IMG/VR virus record: IMGVR_UViG_3300025853_000264 | Span: 1-36,909 of that record | Length of the DNA stretch: 36,909 nucleotides | Reading direction: 5' to 3' (one strand) | Source: a virus | Part shown: one piece after another, positions 1 to 7,184 of the stretch | Layout: every line of letters starts with the position of its first letter | Numbering within the stretch: position 1 is the first letter of the stretch | The notes under the pieces: generated by a model | Seen by the model: the letters and a program-made list of their open reading frames with translations, nothing else | Database searches by the model: none | What the model was told of the DNA's origin: nothing | Position numbers and translations under genes: made by a program

Positions 1-444
1 CTGAGCTACGAGATGCATCGGGTCCACGTTCTCGAAGCTCAGCTTCTGATCATCGAGGTTGTAGGTCACCTTGAGGATGCCACGCCCGGTCACGAGCATC
101 GTGTCAATCGTCGAGATGATCTCCGTCTGTAGATTTGACCGCTGCTTCAGTTTGTAGTCCATCCACTGACTGGCAGCTGTAGTCAATGCAGCCTGTTGCT
201 GCTTCAACGACACGAATGAGGCGACAGTATCGAGCGCAAACAGCTGCTGAACATAGTAGGGCTTGAGGTTGGTTATGATCGTGTCACTGAGAGGGAAATG
301 GGCATCAGATGCACCGGGCCATGGCTTGTGCTTGCGTCTCAAGCCGTGGTGACGCATTTCGTAGAACTGACGCTGACGAGTTTCCCACGTGGAGCGGTCG
401 CGCAAATCAGCGTAAGTCTTGGAGTATAGCTCCGAGTAATCCAT
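1..444 (-). CDS. Portal protein, N-terminal part (continues at 36909)
   Basis: This part encodes the first ~146 residues of the portal, the dodecameric ring through which DNA enters and leaves the head. It starts at ATG 444 (MDYSELYSK), directly behind an in-frame TGA, so no earlier start is possible. Residues ~49-54 read WPGASD, a stretch commonly seen near the N-terminus of podovirus-type portals (family recollection). The frame runs off the window at base 1 and continues at 36909 after the duplicated 126 bp is counted once, giving about 637 aa in all. The 51-bp gap to terL (445-495) has no gene. Bases 1-7 change the last two codons from the Val-Pro seen at the other end to Ala-Gln. Confidence 0.88.
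   Translation of the reverse strand, partial: MDYSELYSKTYADLRDRSTWETRQRQFYEMRHHGLRRKHKPWPGASDAHFPLSDTIITNLKPYYVQQLFALDTVASFVSLKQQQAALTTAASQWMDYKLKQRSNLQTEIISTIDTMLVTGRGILKVTYNLDDQKLSFENVDPMHLVAQ
8..133. repeat. Terminal direct repeat, left copy
   Basis: These 126 bp are identical to the last 126 bp of the window (36784-36909). Such an overlap is what an assembler leaves on a circular or circularly permuted genome. Joining the copies restores a continuous portal reading frame, so the overlap is most likely one locus read twice. Bases 1-7 do not match the equivalent bases 36777-36783 and may be a sequencing or assembly error. Confidence 0.95.
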
Positions 445-495
445 TCAGCCCGAAATGCAATTGTTCGAGGATTTATTCAAACAGAAAAATGTCAT

Positions 496-1920
496 TTATC
501 CGCAATCGAACCCACGCCTCGAGTCCGGACTCTCCGTGTCGAGCTCCATCCCAGCGAAGATCTCTTCAATACTGGGCTTGCTGAACCGCTGCATGTAGTC
601 GTGTTCGTGGCCCAGTGCGATGGCCATGCAGACTGCGTCAGCTCTGTCCGGGGAGGATAGCCCTCTGGATCGCATCTCCCCTTTAGTCTCAAGCTCAAGC
701 TTCCCAGCCTTGTTGGCGCGACACCTACGGCTCGTGAGCTGAGCCATGAGCACCTCATCGTCTGGCATGATCAATTCGTTCTTCTCAATCAGACGAGCTG
801 TCTCATACCACATCTCTGCCGCTAGGTTTGTAAACTTATCCGGGTTACGTGGACGGGCTCCAAAGTTGATGCGGTTGACCGGCCAGCCAGCGTCTCGCAA
901 CGCGTCTGCCATGGGGCGTCCCAAGCCGCCCTCATCGCAAAACACGTTCTCTGGCTTCAGTCCGGCTTTGGTGAACTCGACCACGAACCGGCCCACACTG
1001 GCCATGGTGTCCTTGTCAGTCCATGAGATGATCTTGGTGATCTTGTTGCCCTCACGGATAGCGATGACGTTCTCGTCATTGCCACCAGCGAAGTCTACGC
1101 CAGCGATCATTGGTCCGGGCTCCTTGCGAGGTGGCTCCTGTATCGCGCGTTGGTATGCGTCATACGAGATCAGCAGACTCTCATCGCTAGTCTGCATGAA
1201 CTCTCCGAAGATCATTGACCGGACAAGCGGATGTTCCTCACCCCACTTCTTGACTTGCTGCTCAATCCAAATCTTAGGAATGTGCGGACAGTCGAACGAG
1301 GTGACGGTGTGCGTTTTGTAGAGCTCAGTATGCTTGGTGAAGATCTTGTAGAACTCCCCAGAGTTACCACCCGGGCTGGACATCACCAGCATTCGGTTGG
1401 GCTGACAACGCTCGATAGCCTCGAAGATGCCGTCCTTAACAGACTTGGCCTCATCGACAATGATCATGAGGTTCTCTGCGTGCCAACCCTCAAACCTACC
1501 GGGATCATCCGTTGAGAAACCCACGATGCGAGAGTTGAGTGCCGGGATCTTGAGGTCAGTCTGATTGATCTCGATACCGAAATCTTTGACCTTGGTCGCG
1601 AGCGTGCGAATGGTGGGCCACATCTGCTCACGCACCTGACGGTAGACACCGGATGTAGTTACACAGACTGAATCCGGAAACATGAGCGCGTGCCATAGCG
1701 CCGCTGGCGCTGCACACATGGCAGTCTTGCCAGATCCGTTTGCGGCTTTCAGCGCAACCCGGACGCCTGACTCGTCCAGATCACCTAAAACCTCTTTCTG
1801 CCACTTGTATAACTTTAGACCGAAAACCTCACTGGCAAATCGATCCAAGTGGACCAGCGATCGATCGAGTGCTTTCTTTTGTTTTCCGGTGATTTTCTTC
1901 GGGGCTTCATGTATCGGCAT
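496..1920 (-). CDS. terL: Terminase large subunit
   Basis: This is the ATP-driven DNA packaging motor and nuclease that docks on the portal. At 474 aa it has the normal length. The ATPase domain has Walker A AANGSGKT at residues 59-66, Walker B LMIIVDE at 151-157 and a coupling motif (LVMSSPGG) near 178-185. The RNase-H-like nuclease has Asp276 in AGVDFAGGND, an acidic pair Asp329/Glu330, and a late Asp in SPDRADAV. The start ATG overlaps the stop of the upstream GT10 gene as TAATG, which suggests translational coupling. The portal gene follows, as expected, but terS lies about 4 kb upstream, beyond a glycan cassette and a candidate origin. That separation is unusual. Confidence 0.93.
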   Translation of the reverse strand: MPIHEAPKKITGKQKKALDRSLVHLDRFASEVFGLKLYKWQKEVLGDLDESGVRVALKAANGSGKTAMCAAPAALWHALMFPDSVCVTTSGVYRQVREQMWPTIRTLATKVKDFGIEINQTDLKIPALNSRIVGFSTDDPGRFEGWHAENLMIIVDEAKSVKDGIFEAIERCQPNRMLVMSSPGGNSGEFYKIFTKHTELYKTHTVTSFDCPHIPKIWIEQQVKKWGEEHPLVRSMIFGEFMQTSDESLLISYDAYQRAIQEPPRKEPGPMIAGVDFAGGNDENVIAIREGNKITKIISWTDKDTMASVGRFVVEFTKAGLKPENVFCDEGGLGRPMADALRDAGWPVNRINFGARPRNPDKFTNLAAEMWYETARLIEKNELIMPDDEVLMAQLTSRRCRANKAGKLELETKGEMRSRGLSSPDRADAVCMAIALGHEHDYMQRFSKPSIEEIFAGMELDTESPDSRRGFDCG

Positions 1921-2765
1921 TACAGACCAACTCTCAACAACCCTCTCTCGACCTGAGCTAACACAGTGTCGATGGTGGGTGGATTAATGAACAGTGGGGT
2001 CTCGGTTATCGTTTGTTGCACGTGCTCGTCGTGGACCAGATCCGCTACCGCATCCAGTGCCTCATCGAGATAGTCATACTCCGCGATGTTTAGGCACGCC
2101 TCAGAGTTGAGGTTTTTCATGCCCAGATCGCCGTAGTAAATTGGAATTGTCCCAGCCGCTTTGGCTTCGACCACTTTCTCGGTGTGATACCCGGGATACA
2201 GCCGGTTCTCAAACGCGAGATTGTATTTAGTATCGAGCATGGTCAGCCACTTCATCTTGGAGTTGACGTAAGGCTTCCCAAACAAGTTGCCATGCCTTTC
2301 GGTCGCAAAGCCCATGGCCTCGAGCTTTTGTGGAAACACATCTCGAAACGGACCACCAGCTGTCCAGAAAGCCGTGAACGACTTTCGCCTTGGTCGCCTT
2401 ACCGGGATCTGCTCAGTCAGCAGCTTGGGAGGAATTAGAAACTGAGGATAGACACGCATGGCCTCGTTGAACCAATCAACCCATGAGTAGTAGCACGGGA
2501 AATACGAATTGGTGTCTGAGTCCTCGTCGTGAGTAAAACTGAAATCCAACTTCGGGTGTGTTGGGCACGGGCTCTCGATAGTGAAGAACCACTTCGCGCA
2601 GTCATACAGCTCGTGAGACGAGCCGTTACCAAACGCTTTTGTAACTACAAGGTCTGGGTTGATGTTGTCTAACGTGACGTTTTCCCTAAGCCTAATCAGG
2701 CTCTGCCACATCACGTTGTCTCGCTGATGCCAATCGTAGTTTGTGTCTACGAATGCTACCCTCAT
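1920..2765 (-). CDS. Glycosyltransferase family 10 (fucosyltransferase-like)
   Basis: This is a 281-aa protein predicted to transfer a sugar, in the characterised family usually fucose from GDP-fucose, onto a glycan. The C-terminal donor-site motif of GT10 enzymes is clear at residues ~184-213: AFENRLYPGYHTEK followed by GTIPIYYGD. There is no signal peptide or membrane segment, so it is cytoplasmic. The start ATG shares ATGA with the end of the FkbM gene, and its own stop overlaps the terL start, so the three glycan genes and terL form one tightly coupled transcript. Targets could be host lipopolysaccharide or capsule (receptor change) or virion proteins; the sequence does not decide. The donor sugar may not be fucose. 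Confidence 0.82.
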   Translation of the reverse strand: MRVAFVDTNYDWHQRDNVMWQSLIRLRENVTLDNINPDLVVTKAFGNGSSHELYDCAKWFFTIESPCPTHPKLDFSFTHDEDSDTNSYFPCYYSWVDWFNEAMRVYPQFLIPPKLLTEQIPVRRPRRKSFTAFWTAGGPFRDVFPQKLEAMGFATERHGNLFGKPYVNSKMKWLTMLDTKYNLAFENRLYPGYHTEKVVEAKAAGTIPIYYGDLGMKNLNSEACLNIAEYDYLDEALDAVADLVHDEHVQQTITETPLFINPPTIDTVLAQVERGLLRVGL

Positions 2766-3454
2766 ATCCGAAAGGCTGCGAACTTTCCTAAGTCGTCGCT
2801 GAACTTCTCAACTGCCACATGAAAGCCGTGTCCCTCGAGAAACAGTTTCAGTGAATCCATGTTGTATTCCCAGTGGCGTCCTCCTATGTCCTCAAAGCGG
2901 TCTGATCGACCGTGGTGATACTCGCCTATGATGGCCCGGACCATGTGCAGACGAGCTGAGGTAAACAGCACCGGGAACTCTGAAGATTCAATATCGATCT
3001 TTAGAATATCAATGAAGCCAGTGTCTCTGATGATGTCATCCAAGCCCATGCAACGGACTTCAAGCCCTTGTCCGGTCGCCTCAAACACTCCACCGCCTCC
3101 CGTGTTGGATTGGTCGAAGTCATCATGGAAGTAGACGTTCTTAACCGGGCTATTACTCTTCCATACCGCGCAGTTGTGGGCCTCCACGTTTTCGTAGCCA
3201 TCGACGTTGCTCTGGAGAATTTTAAAGTTCTCTTTCCACGCTTCGTAGGCATAAACGCGCTTGGCTCCACCGTCAGCTGCCATGGTCGTGAAGCCACCAA
3301 TGTGGGCTCCCAGATCCACGACAACCTTTCCCTTGAAGTCGCGCACACGGTATGTCCGGGCCTCTCCCCAGATACCGTCATCCCACGTGCCCTCTCTAAA
3401 CACTGGTAGGCTAATACCCATACGGGTGAACTCCGAAATACTGGTTGATGACAT
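2762..3454 (-). CDS. FkbM-family methyltransferase
   Basis: This is a SAM-dependent O-methyltransferase of 230 aa. Motif I is VVVDLGAHIGGFT at residues ~44-56. YAYEAWKENF (~69-78) is the usual acidic residue and following asparagine region, and ILKIDIESSEF at ~150-160 is the FkbM hallmark. Such enzymes methylate sugar hydroxyls in capsules, O-antigens and glycolipids. Lying between GT4 and GT10 genes, it probably caps or decorates the glycan they build. Two starts are plausible: ATG 3454 with AAGGA upstream (44-bp overlap with the GT4 gene) and ATG 3421 with GGAG upstream (11-bp overlap). The domain is complete from either. Confidence 0.85.
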   Translation of the reverse strand: MSSTSISEFTRMGISLPVFREGTWDDGIWGEARTYRVRDFKGKVVVDLGAHIGGFTTMAADGGAKRVYAYEAWKENFKILQSNVDGYENVEAHNCAVWKSNSPVKNVYFHDDFDQSNTGGGGVFEATGQGLEVRCMGLDDIIRDTGFIDILKIDIESSEFPVLFTSARLHMVRAIIGEYHHGRSDRFEDIGGRHWEYNMDSLKLFLEGHGFHVAVEKFSDDLGKFAAFRI

Positions 3455-4448
3455 CGACGTATCCTTGAACCATTTTGTCGTAAGTGAACTTGTGTGCGTC
3501 AGTGGCAGCGACCTTTGCTTTGGCGTAAATCATCTCCGGACGTTTAGCCAGCTGAGCCATGATCTTCGCGCAGCTCTCCACGCTGGGATCACACCATAGC
3601 CCTTGCCCCTCGTAGTAGTTGGTTGCCGGGACAAGCTTGTAATCCACTAGAAATGAGTTGCTGTCCTTAGCGTATGCCTCCGGGCCAAACCAAGCTGGCA
3701 GCACACTGGGGCGACCAGCGGCCATGCACTCGAGCGGCATGAGCCCGAAGCCCTCGCCCTTACTCATCGACACGTAGCAGTCAATGGACTGATACCACCC
3801 ACACAGCTCCTCTTTGGGCCACTCGCCTTGATCACAGACAATCCGCTTATCTGTCCATGCCGGGATCGGGTCTTTCGGGTAACACTTGATCCTGAGCTCT
3901 ACATTCTCGTCGCCATTAGGGAACGCCCGGAGGAACGCCTCAACGACCTCGTCAAAGCCCTTTCTGGGCCAGCCATGACGGCTGATACCGCTCGTGCCAA
4001 ACACAACTTTCTCACGAGCTGTAAATGGCCCGGGAGTGAACGTCTCTGTATCAATCCCAAATGGCACGCAGTGCATCGATGTCGTTACACCTTGAGCACT
4101 GAACGTCATGATATTGGGATTGCTCGGCACGATGACGGCTCGCGAGCTGTTAAGGTTACGTATCCAGCCTTGAGGGATTCGAGTGGTCTCCCACATCGTC
4201 GAGTAGATCGTGCGGCTGGGATCGTCCGGGGCTTGCTTGGGTGGATGAATAATGAGGGTAGGAGCGTCCCACTTGGGTTGCCTACTGACAAGACGCTCAT
4301 ACCGCTCGGGCAGACGCGACCAAGCGTCCAAGTTGTATGGGATGACGCACACATCCCAACCACGGTCAACGAGCCCATCGATGATTATCCGTGAGTGAAA
4401 ATCATAGGAGCTGTTATCGGCCAGCTGACCGCGAATAATGAGTCTCAT
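3411..4448 (-). CDS. Glycosyltransferase family 4 (GT-B fold)
   Basis: From ATG 4448 this is a 345-aa group-1 glycosyltransferase. It shows the VPFGID linker motif (~128-133), a GWPRKGFDEVVEAF segment at the start of the nucleotide-sugar domain, and the E-x7-E signature GEGFGLMPLECMAAGRP, with glutamates near 232 and 240. It has no membrane segment. The frame stays open to 4529, but ATG 4448 follows the stop of the preceding gene by 13 bp and gives the usual N-terminal beta strand. ATG 4496 has a purine-rich leader but lies in the glutamate-rich tail of the previous gene. With GT10 and FkbM it forms a small sugar-modification cassette. Confidence 0.86.
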   Translation of the reverse strand: MRLIIRGQLADNSSYDFHSRIIIDGLVDRGWDVCVIPYNLDAWSRLPERYERLVSRQPKWDAPTLIIHPPKQAPDDPSRTIYSTMWETTRIPQGWIRNLNSSRAVIVPSNPNIMTFSAQGVTTSMHCVPFGIDTETFTPGPFTAREKVVFGTSGISRHGWPRKGFDEVVEAFLRAFPNGDENVELRIKCYPKDPIPAWTDKRIVCDQGEWPKEELCGWYQSIDCYVSMSKGEGFGLMPLECMAAGRPSVLPAWFGPEAYAKDSNSFLVDYKLVPATNYYEGQGLWCDPSVESCAKIMAQLAKRPEMIYAKAKVAATDAHKFTYDKMVQGYVDVINQYFGVHPYGY

Positions 4449-4461
4449 CGGCTCTGGTGTT

Positions 4462-4671
4462 TCAGTTCCTCTTAAATGCCTTAAAATCGAAGCCATCGTC
4501 TTCCTCTTCCTCGATCTCGGCTTCAACATTGTCCATCACCTCATCGACCAACCCGGCGATGCTGCTGGCAAACATGTCCTCAGCCTCGGTTCCATCGAGG
4601 GACATCACCTTGCGGCTGATGATCACTCCGTCATTCCCCTCTTTGATCTTCACCTCGATCTTTATCATCAC
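4462..4671 (-). CDS. Small acidic protein, unknown function
   Basis: This 69-aa protein has a lysine-rich N-terminus (MMIKIEVKIKEG) and an acidic tail (EAEIEEEEDDGFDF) ending in basic residues. I recognise no family. It starts 41 bp inside the Lar-like gene, with AAGG about 7 bases before the ATG, and sits ahead of the GT4 gene in the same transcript. The strong charge separation resembles small phage regulatory or DNA-mimic proteins, but that is only an impression. Confidence 0.6.
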   Translation of the reverse strand: MMIKIEVKIKEGNDGVIISRKVMSLDGTEAEDMFASSIAGLVDEVMDNVEAEIEEEEDDGFDFKAFKRN

Positions 4672-4912
4672 TCTGCCTTACGTTAGCCGAGGGCTGAGCC
4701 TCAAGCTTGGTTTTGTCCTTTCGTTGCCATGGTGGCGTTTTACGAGCTGCTCTGCCTTGCTCACGGCGAGGCAACTTATTCCATTTGGATGCGTCACGGT
4801 CTTTCTTAGGACCGAGCATCTGACATGATGGGTTCCGACACTCAACGCGCCCCTTGAGGACCACACGAGCCGGGGAACCGCACGCTACACAATCTCTTAC
4901 TGTTGGTTTCAT
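4631..4912 (-). CDS. Lar-like zinc-binding protein
   Basis: This 93-aa protein has one zinc-ribbon-like domain. Cysteines 8 and 11 (CVACGSPARV) pair with cysteines 25 and 30, followed by a WN pair at 44-45. This spacing and the closing WN resemble the Lar restriction-alleviation family, small phage and prophage proteins linked to reducing type I restriction. The C-terminal half is basic then acidic, with no known domain. It is the first gene after the iteron region, whose AT-rich DNA probably holds its promoter. The family assignment rests only on the short Cys/WN pattern; another zinc-ribbon protein is possible. Confidence 0.6.
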   Translation of the reverse strand: MKPTVRDCVACGSPARVVLKGRVECRNPSCQMLGPKKDRDASKWNKLPRREQGRAARKTPPWQRKDKTKLEAQPSANVRQSDDKDRGEDQRGE

Positions 4913-4931
4913 AAATCAGTATCTCCATTGC

Positions 4932-5035
4932 ACCTCTGCAGTTTCGTCGCTTCTCATAGCCGTCTTCATTTGCACCTCTGCAGTTTCGTCGTATTACCTC
5001 TGCAGTTTCGTCGCACTACCTCTGCAGTTTGGTCG
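4932..5035. repeat. Four direct repeats (iterons)
   Basis: The 18-mer ACCTCTGCAGTTTCGTCG occurs at 4932-4949, 4974-4991 and 4996-5013. A fourth copy at 5018-5035 differs by one base. Start-to-start spacings are 42, 22 and 22 bp, close to multiples of two helical turns, so a protein bound to each copy would lie on one face of the DNA. Each copy contains the palindrome CTGCAG. The array is next to AT-rich DNA, the usual layout of an iteron replication origin. Operators for a regulator of the adjacent gene are the main alternative. Confidence 0.9.
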
Positions 5036-5040
5036 CCCCG

Positions 5041-5197
5041 TCCCCTTATATTTATAGTATTATTATAGTTCATATTAATATTAGATTAGCTATATAGTAG
5101 TAGTTATATATTATTAAAAGGGATGCACTCCTTTGATTCTATAGGCTATTCCGCTAAACCCGTTCTGGGCTCTCCCCAGACACCACACGGAGTGCAA
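5041..5197. other. AT-rich and hairpin part of a candidate replication origin
   Basis: Bases ~5041-5120 are almost pure A/T and stand out from the surrounding sequence, which is near 50% GC. They would melt easily, as a DNA unwinding element does. Next, TGCACTCC at 5124-5131 and its complement at 5189-5196 form an 8-bp inverted repeat enclosing a second hairpin, TCTGGG/CCCAGA (5164-5169 and 5175-5180, loop of five). I see no gene in 4913-5207. With the iterons this looks like an origin. On the minus strand ACTATAAT-like sequences in the AT-rich part could also be the -10 of a promoter for the Lar-like gene. Confidence 0.55.
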
Positions 5198-5207
5198 TAA
5201 ATTCTCT

Positions 5208-5441
5208 CTACACAACCTCGGGAGGCCCATACGGAGTGTCTGTCTCCGGGTTAGCCTCGATCCACCACCAAGCATTCTTCCAGTTGTCAAAGCCCTCATC
5301 GTGAGGGTGCAACACCTCATGCCTCTTGAGCCGTTGAGGGATCCCGCTGATACCGAGCCCCCAGAAGTCCTCTCCGGAGGTAGGGAGCTCGTCCAAGACG
5401 ACTTTCCAGCCGAGGGCCCTAAGATTGATCGTTGTTTCCAT
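5208..5441 (-). CDS. Hypothetical protein, tryptophan-rich
   Basis: This is a 77-aa protein from ATG 5441 (METTINLRALGW); TTG 5447 would add two residues. It contains SGEDFWGLGISGIP and a WKNAWWWIEANP stretch, with no signal peptide or membrane helix. I do not recognise the family. It begins two bases after the stop of the small lipoprotein gene and is the last gene before the candidate origin, so it probably belongs to the transcript that includes terS. Confidence 0.6.
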   Translation of the reverse strand: METTINLRALGWKVVLDELPTSGEDFWGLGISGIPQRLKRHEVLHPHDEGFDNWKNAWWWIEANPETDTPYGPPEVV

Positions 5442-5443
5442 GG

Positions 5444-5557
5444 TCAATGCTCACGAGCTGGGATCTCCACCAGCATGTAGTTAGGATCACTTAGTAAGAT
5501 CTTGAACGGAGGCTCAGTGGCACAGCCGGTGAGGAAAAGGGCTAATAGGATTCTCAT
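5444..5557 (-). CDS. Very small lipoprotein
   Basis: This is a 37-aa reading frame. Its N-terminus, MRILLALFLTGCATEPP, is a textbook lipoprotein signal: one Arg, a short hydrophobic run and lipobox L-T-G-C with Cys12. The mature peptide would be only 26 residues with a proline pair near its start. It could be an outer-membrane spanin-like (Rz1-type) partner, or an entry-exclusion lipoprotein that blocks a receptor. Genes of both kinds are often this small. No Shine-Dalgarno sequence is obvious, but the stop is two bases before the next ATG, which supports an operonic gene. Confidence 0.65.
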   Translation of the reverse strand: MRILLALFLTGCATEPPFKILLSDPNYMLVEIPAREH

Positions 5558-5601
5558 ACGCGAGGTTAAAAAGGGGGTGGGGGTGTTGGATTGTTGCTGA
5601 C

Positions 5602-6234
5602 TCAAATGGGGCTGGACCCCTCCCCACCACCCCCATCAGCTGTGTTCTGGGTACAGTTATCGCTAAGTTCCTCAGCATCAATAGGCTCAACGACCTTAGC
5701 GTCTGATAGCACATCAGTTGTCTGCTTAGAATCGAGGGCTTTTCGTTCCTCGTGGAGCTGGAGCAGTAGCTTGGACGGTCCGTGTTCATGAGCGTGAGAC
5801 ATAGTTCCTTCCACCCTCTTCGTCTGGGCGTATTGCTTCGGATGAACCCTCTCCAGCATAGCCAAAGCCAGCTTAGGATCTCTCTCCATCCCTTTGTGTA
5901 TCACGTTGAGGTACATGGAGATGTTCACACTCTTGACCTGTTCGCACGCTTCCTCAAAGTCCTGATGTTTTTGCTTCCATTTCGAGAGCGTGCTCGGCGT
6001 CACTCCGACAAGATTGCTCGCGTCCTGTTGGCTGTATCCTCCAGCAATCAGCCGTAGGATCATCAGCACATTGTCTCGAGTGTATTTATCATTGGCCGTG
6101 ACTCCTCTCTTCGTTGCGTCGATGGCTGACTGAGGACACATGCCCTCAATCATGGTCATGTATGGCCTTAAAGCCTCAATTGTCCCTTGAGCTGACGGCT
6201 TCTCCAGTTCTTTGCCTGTAGTCTTCTTGCTCAT
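5602..6234 (-). CDS. terS: Terminase small subunit (putative)
   Basis: This 210-aa protein has a helix-turn-helix at residues ~60-88 (GGYSQQDASNLVGVTPSTLSK) followed by a long helical region, and a Gly/Ser-rich tail (ADGGGGEGSSPI). This layout fits small terminase subunits, which recognise the packaging site and hand DNA to TerL. AGGG lies four bases before ATG 6234. It sits at the end of the replication operon and ~3.7 kb from terL, so the call rests on the domain pattern, not adjacency. A transcriptional regulator is the alternative. Confidence 0.65.
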   Translation of the reverse strand: MSKKTTGKELEKPSAQGTIEALRPYMTMIEGMCPQSAIDATKRGVTANDKYTRDNVLMILRLIAGGYSQQDASNLVGVTPSTLSKWKQKHQDFEEACEQVKSVNISMYLNVIHKGMERDPKLALAMLERVHPKQYAQTKRVEGTMSHAHEHGPSKLLLQLHEERKALDSKQTTDVLSDAKVVEPIDAEELSDNCTQNTADGGGGEGSSPI

Positions 6235-6318
6235 ATGCCCTTTAAACGCTCCAGAATGCCTTCTAACGCATTTTTATGTTCAAACCTTATCATCTATCAT
6301 CTCCATTGTTAAACACAG
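6235..6318 (-). promoter_or_regulatory. Intergenic leader of terS with operator-like site
   Basis: This 84-bp gap holds no gene. It contains TGTTAAACA at 6307-6315, a near-palindrome also found at 15401-15409 and (inverted) at 15441-15449. On the minus strand it is followed by GATGATAGATGATAAGG, which could supply a -10 element. A regulated promoter for terS is a reasonable guess, but the -35 and -10 matches are weak. Confidence 0.35.
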
Positions 6319-6579
6319 TTACACGCAAGATTTGATGCGTTTCTGATAAGTCCTCCTCCAGATCTCTAGCCATAGGAAGTTTGGAGAGCGGCGATTGATG
6401 ACTTCGACGCAGCAGAGCCCATCGCCTTGTTCGTCCAGATCCTTGGCCACGTTGTGCATCATCCAGAGCTCTACCTCCGGGTTGTAGCCGTAGGTGAATG
6501 CTCGGTATCCAGCTCGTGAAGCCTCTTCAGCTGAGAGGATTGGTCGTTCGATTCCATTGAGGAGGACTGTGTCTTTCAT
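6319..6579 (-). CDS. Hypothetical protein
   Basis: This 86-aa soluble protein has no motif I can assign. Visible features are a Trp/Met-rich middle (EVELWMMHNV), two adjacent cysteines (GLCCVEV) and a basic C-terminus. It overlaps the helicase-loader gene by ATGA, so the two are probably translated together, and a role in DNA replication or its control is likely by position only. Confidence 0.6.
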   Translation of the reverse strand: MKDTVLLNGIERPILSAEEASRAGYRAFTYGYNPEVELWMMHNVAKDLDEQGDGLCCVEVINRRSPNFLWLEIWRRTYQKRIKSCV

Positions 6580-7184
6580 CGGAGGTTGTAATCAGTGGTG
6601 GTCACATCGGTGACGATGCTTTTGTCTCTCAGCATTCGGCTGGCGATTCGTTTGTCCAGTTTCGCCATGCCCATCATCGAGAGGTTGCTTGTGATGATCG
6701 TCCATTTGCGTGCTCGCTGTCCAATGAGGTTGTGCAGTTTCTCTACAGTCCAGTCTGACTGCCGTTCTGCCAGCACATCATCGAGCACCAGATATTTCCA
6801 CTTTGGCATGTCGTTGAGGACTCCGTAGCAGCTCGTATCGGTTTTGGTTTTATCCATGAACCCGGGCCAGTAGATCCATCGAGGTAGGTATTCGGCTCGT
6901 GAGCTGAAGTCTTCCCTATGACCTTGAAGCCATTTCCAAAGCCGCTTAGCGATGTGAGTCTTGCCGCATCCAGATGTGCCCAGCATGACCAACCATCGAG
7001 GGCTTTTGCCCTCTTTGATCGCTGTCGCCCATTCTGCTGCTGCCTTGACCATGCGTTCAACCTCGTCGTCAACCAGCTCAATCCCGAGCCACTTTGCCCA
7101 CGTTTGCGAATTCACTGAAGTCGCCGTCATTTGCTGTTCCTGAGTTGCGATTGACCCGAACAGATCCTGAGCCGTTTTTTCCAT
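6576..7184 (-). CDS. DnaC/IstB-type helicase loader ATPase
   Basis: This is a 202-aa AAA+ ATPase that would load the host replicative helicase at the phage origin. Walker A is GTSGCGKT (69-76), Walker B is YLVLDDV (131-137), and a sensor-like ITSNLS lies near 165. It directly follows the replication initiator gene, the arrangement seen in lambda O/P-like and DnaC-carrying phages. Its N-terminus overlaps the 3' end of the initiator gene by 107 bp; ATG 7130 would cut this to 53 bp. GAGGA ahead of ATG 7184 supports the longer form. Confidence 0.83.
   Translation of the reverse strand: MEKTAQDLFGSIATQEQQMTATSVNSQTWAKWLGIELVDDEVERMVKAAAEWATAIKEGKSPRWLVMLGTSGCGKTHIAKRLWKWLQGHREDFSSRAEYLPRWIYWPGFMDKTKTDTSCYGVLNDMPKWKYLVLDDVLAERQSDWTVEKLHNLIGQRARKWTIITSNLSMMGMAKLDKRIASRMLRDKSIVTDVTTTDYNLR

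Noticed and set aside
746-1321. 191-aa plus-strand open frame
   Set aside because: It lies wholly inside terL on the other strand, has no recognisable domain and a composition typical of an antisense shadow.
3828-4394. 188-aa plus-strand open frame
   Set aside because: It is antisense to the GT4 gene, which has the complete family motifs. No start signals or conserved pattern were seen.
4932-5035. CRISPR array
   Set aside because: There are only four short repeats with spacers of 4 or 24 bp, and no cas genes; the spacing fits iterons.
5573-5636. G-rich/C-rich hairpin or quadruplex at the terS end
   Set aside because: The two arms do not pair cleanly, and the C-rich arm is the Gly-rich coding end of terS. 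It may be only base composition.
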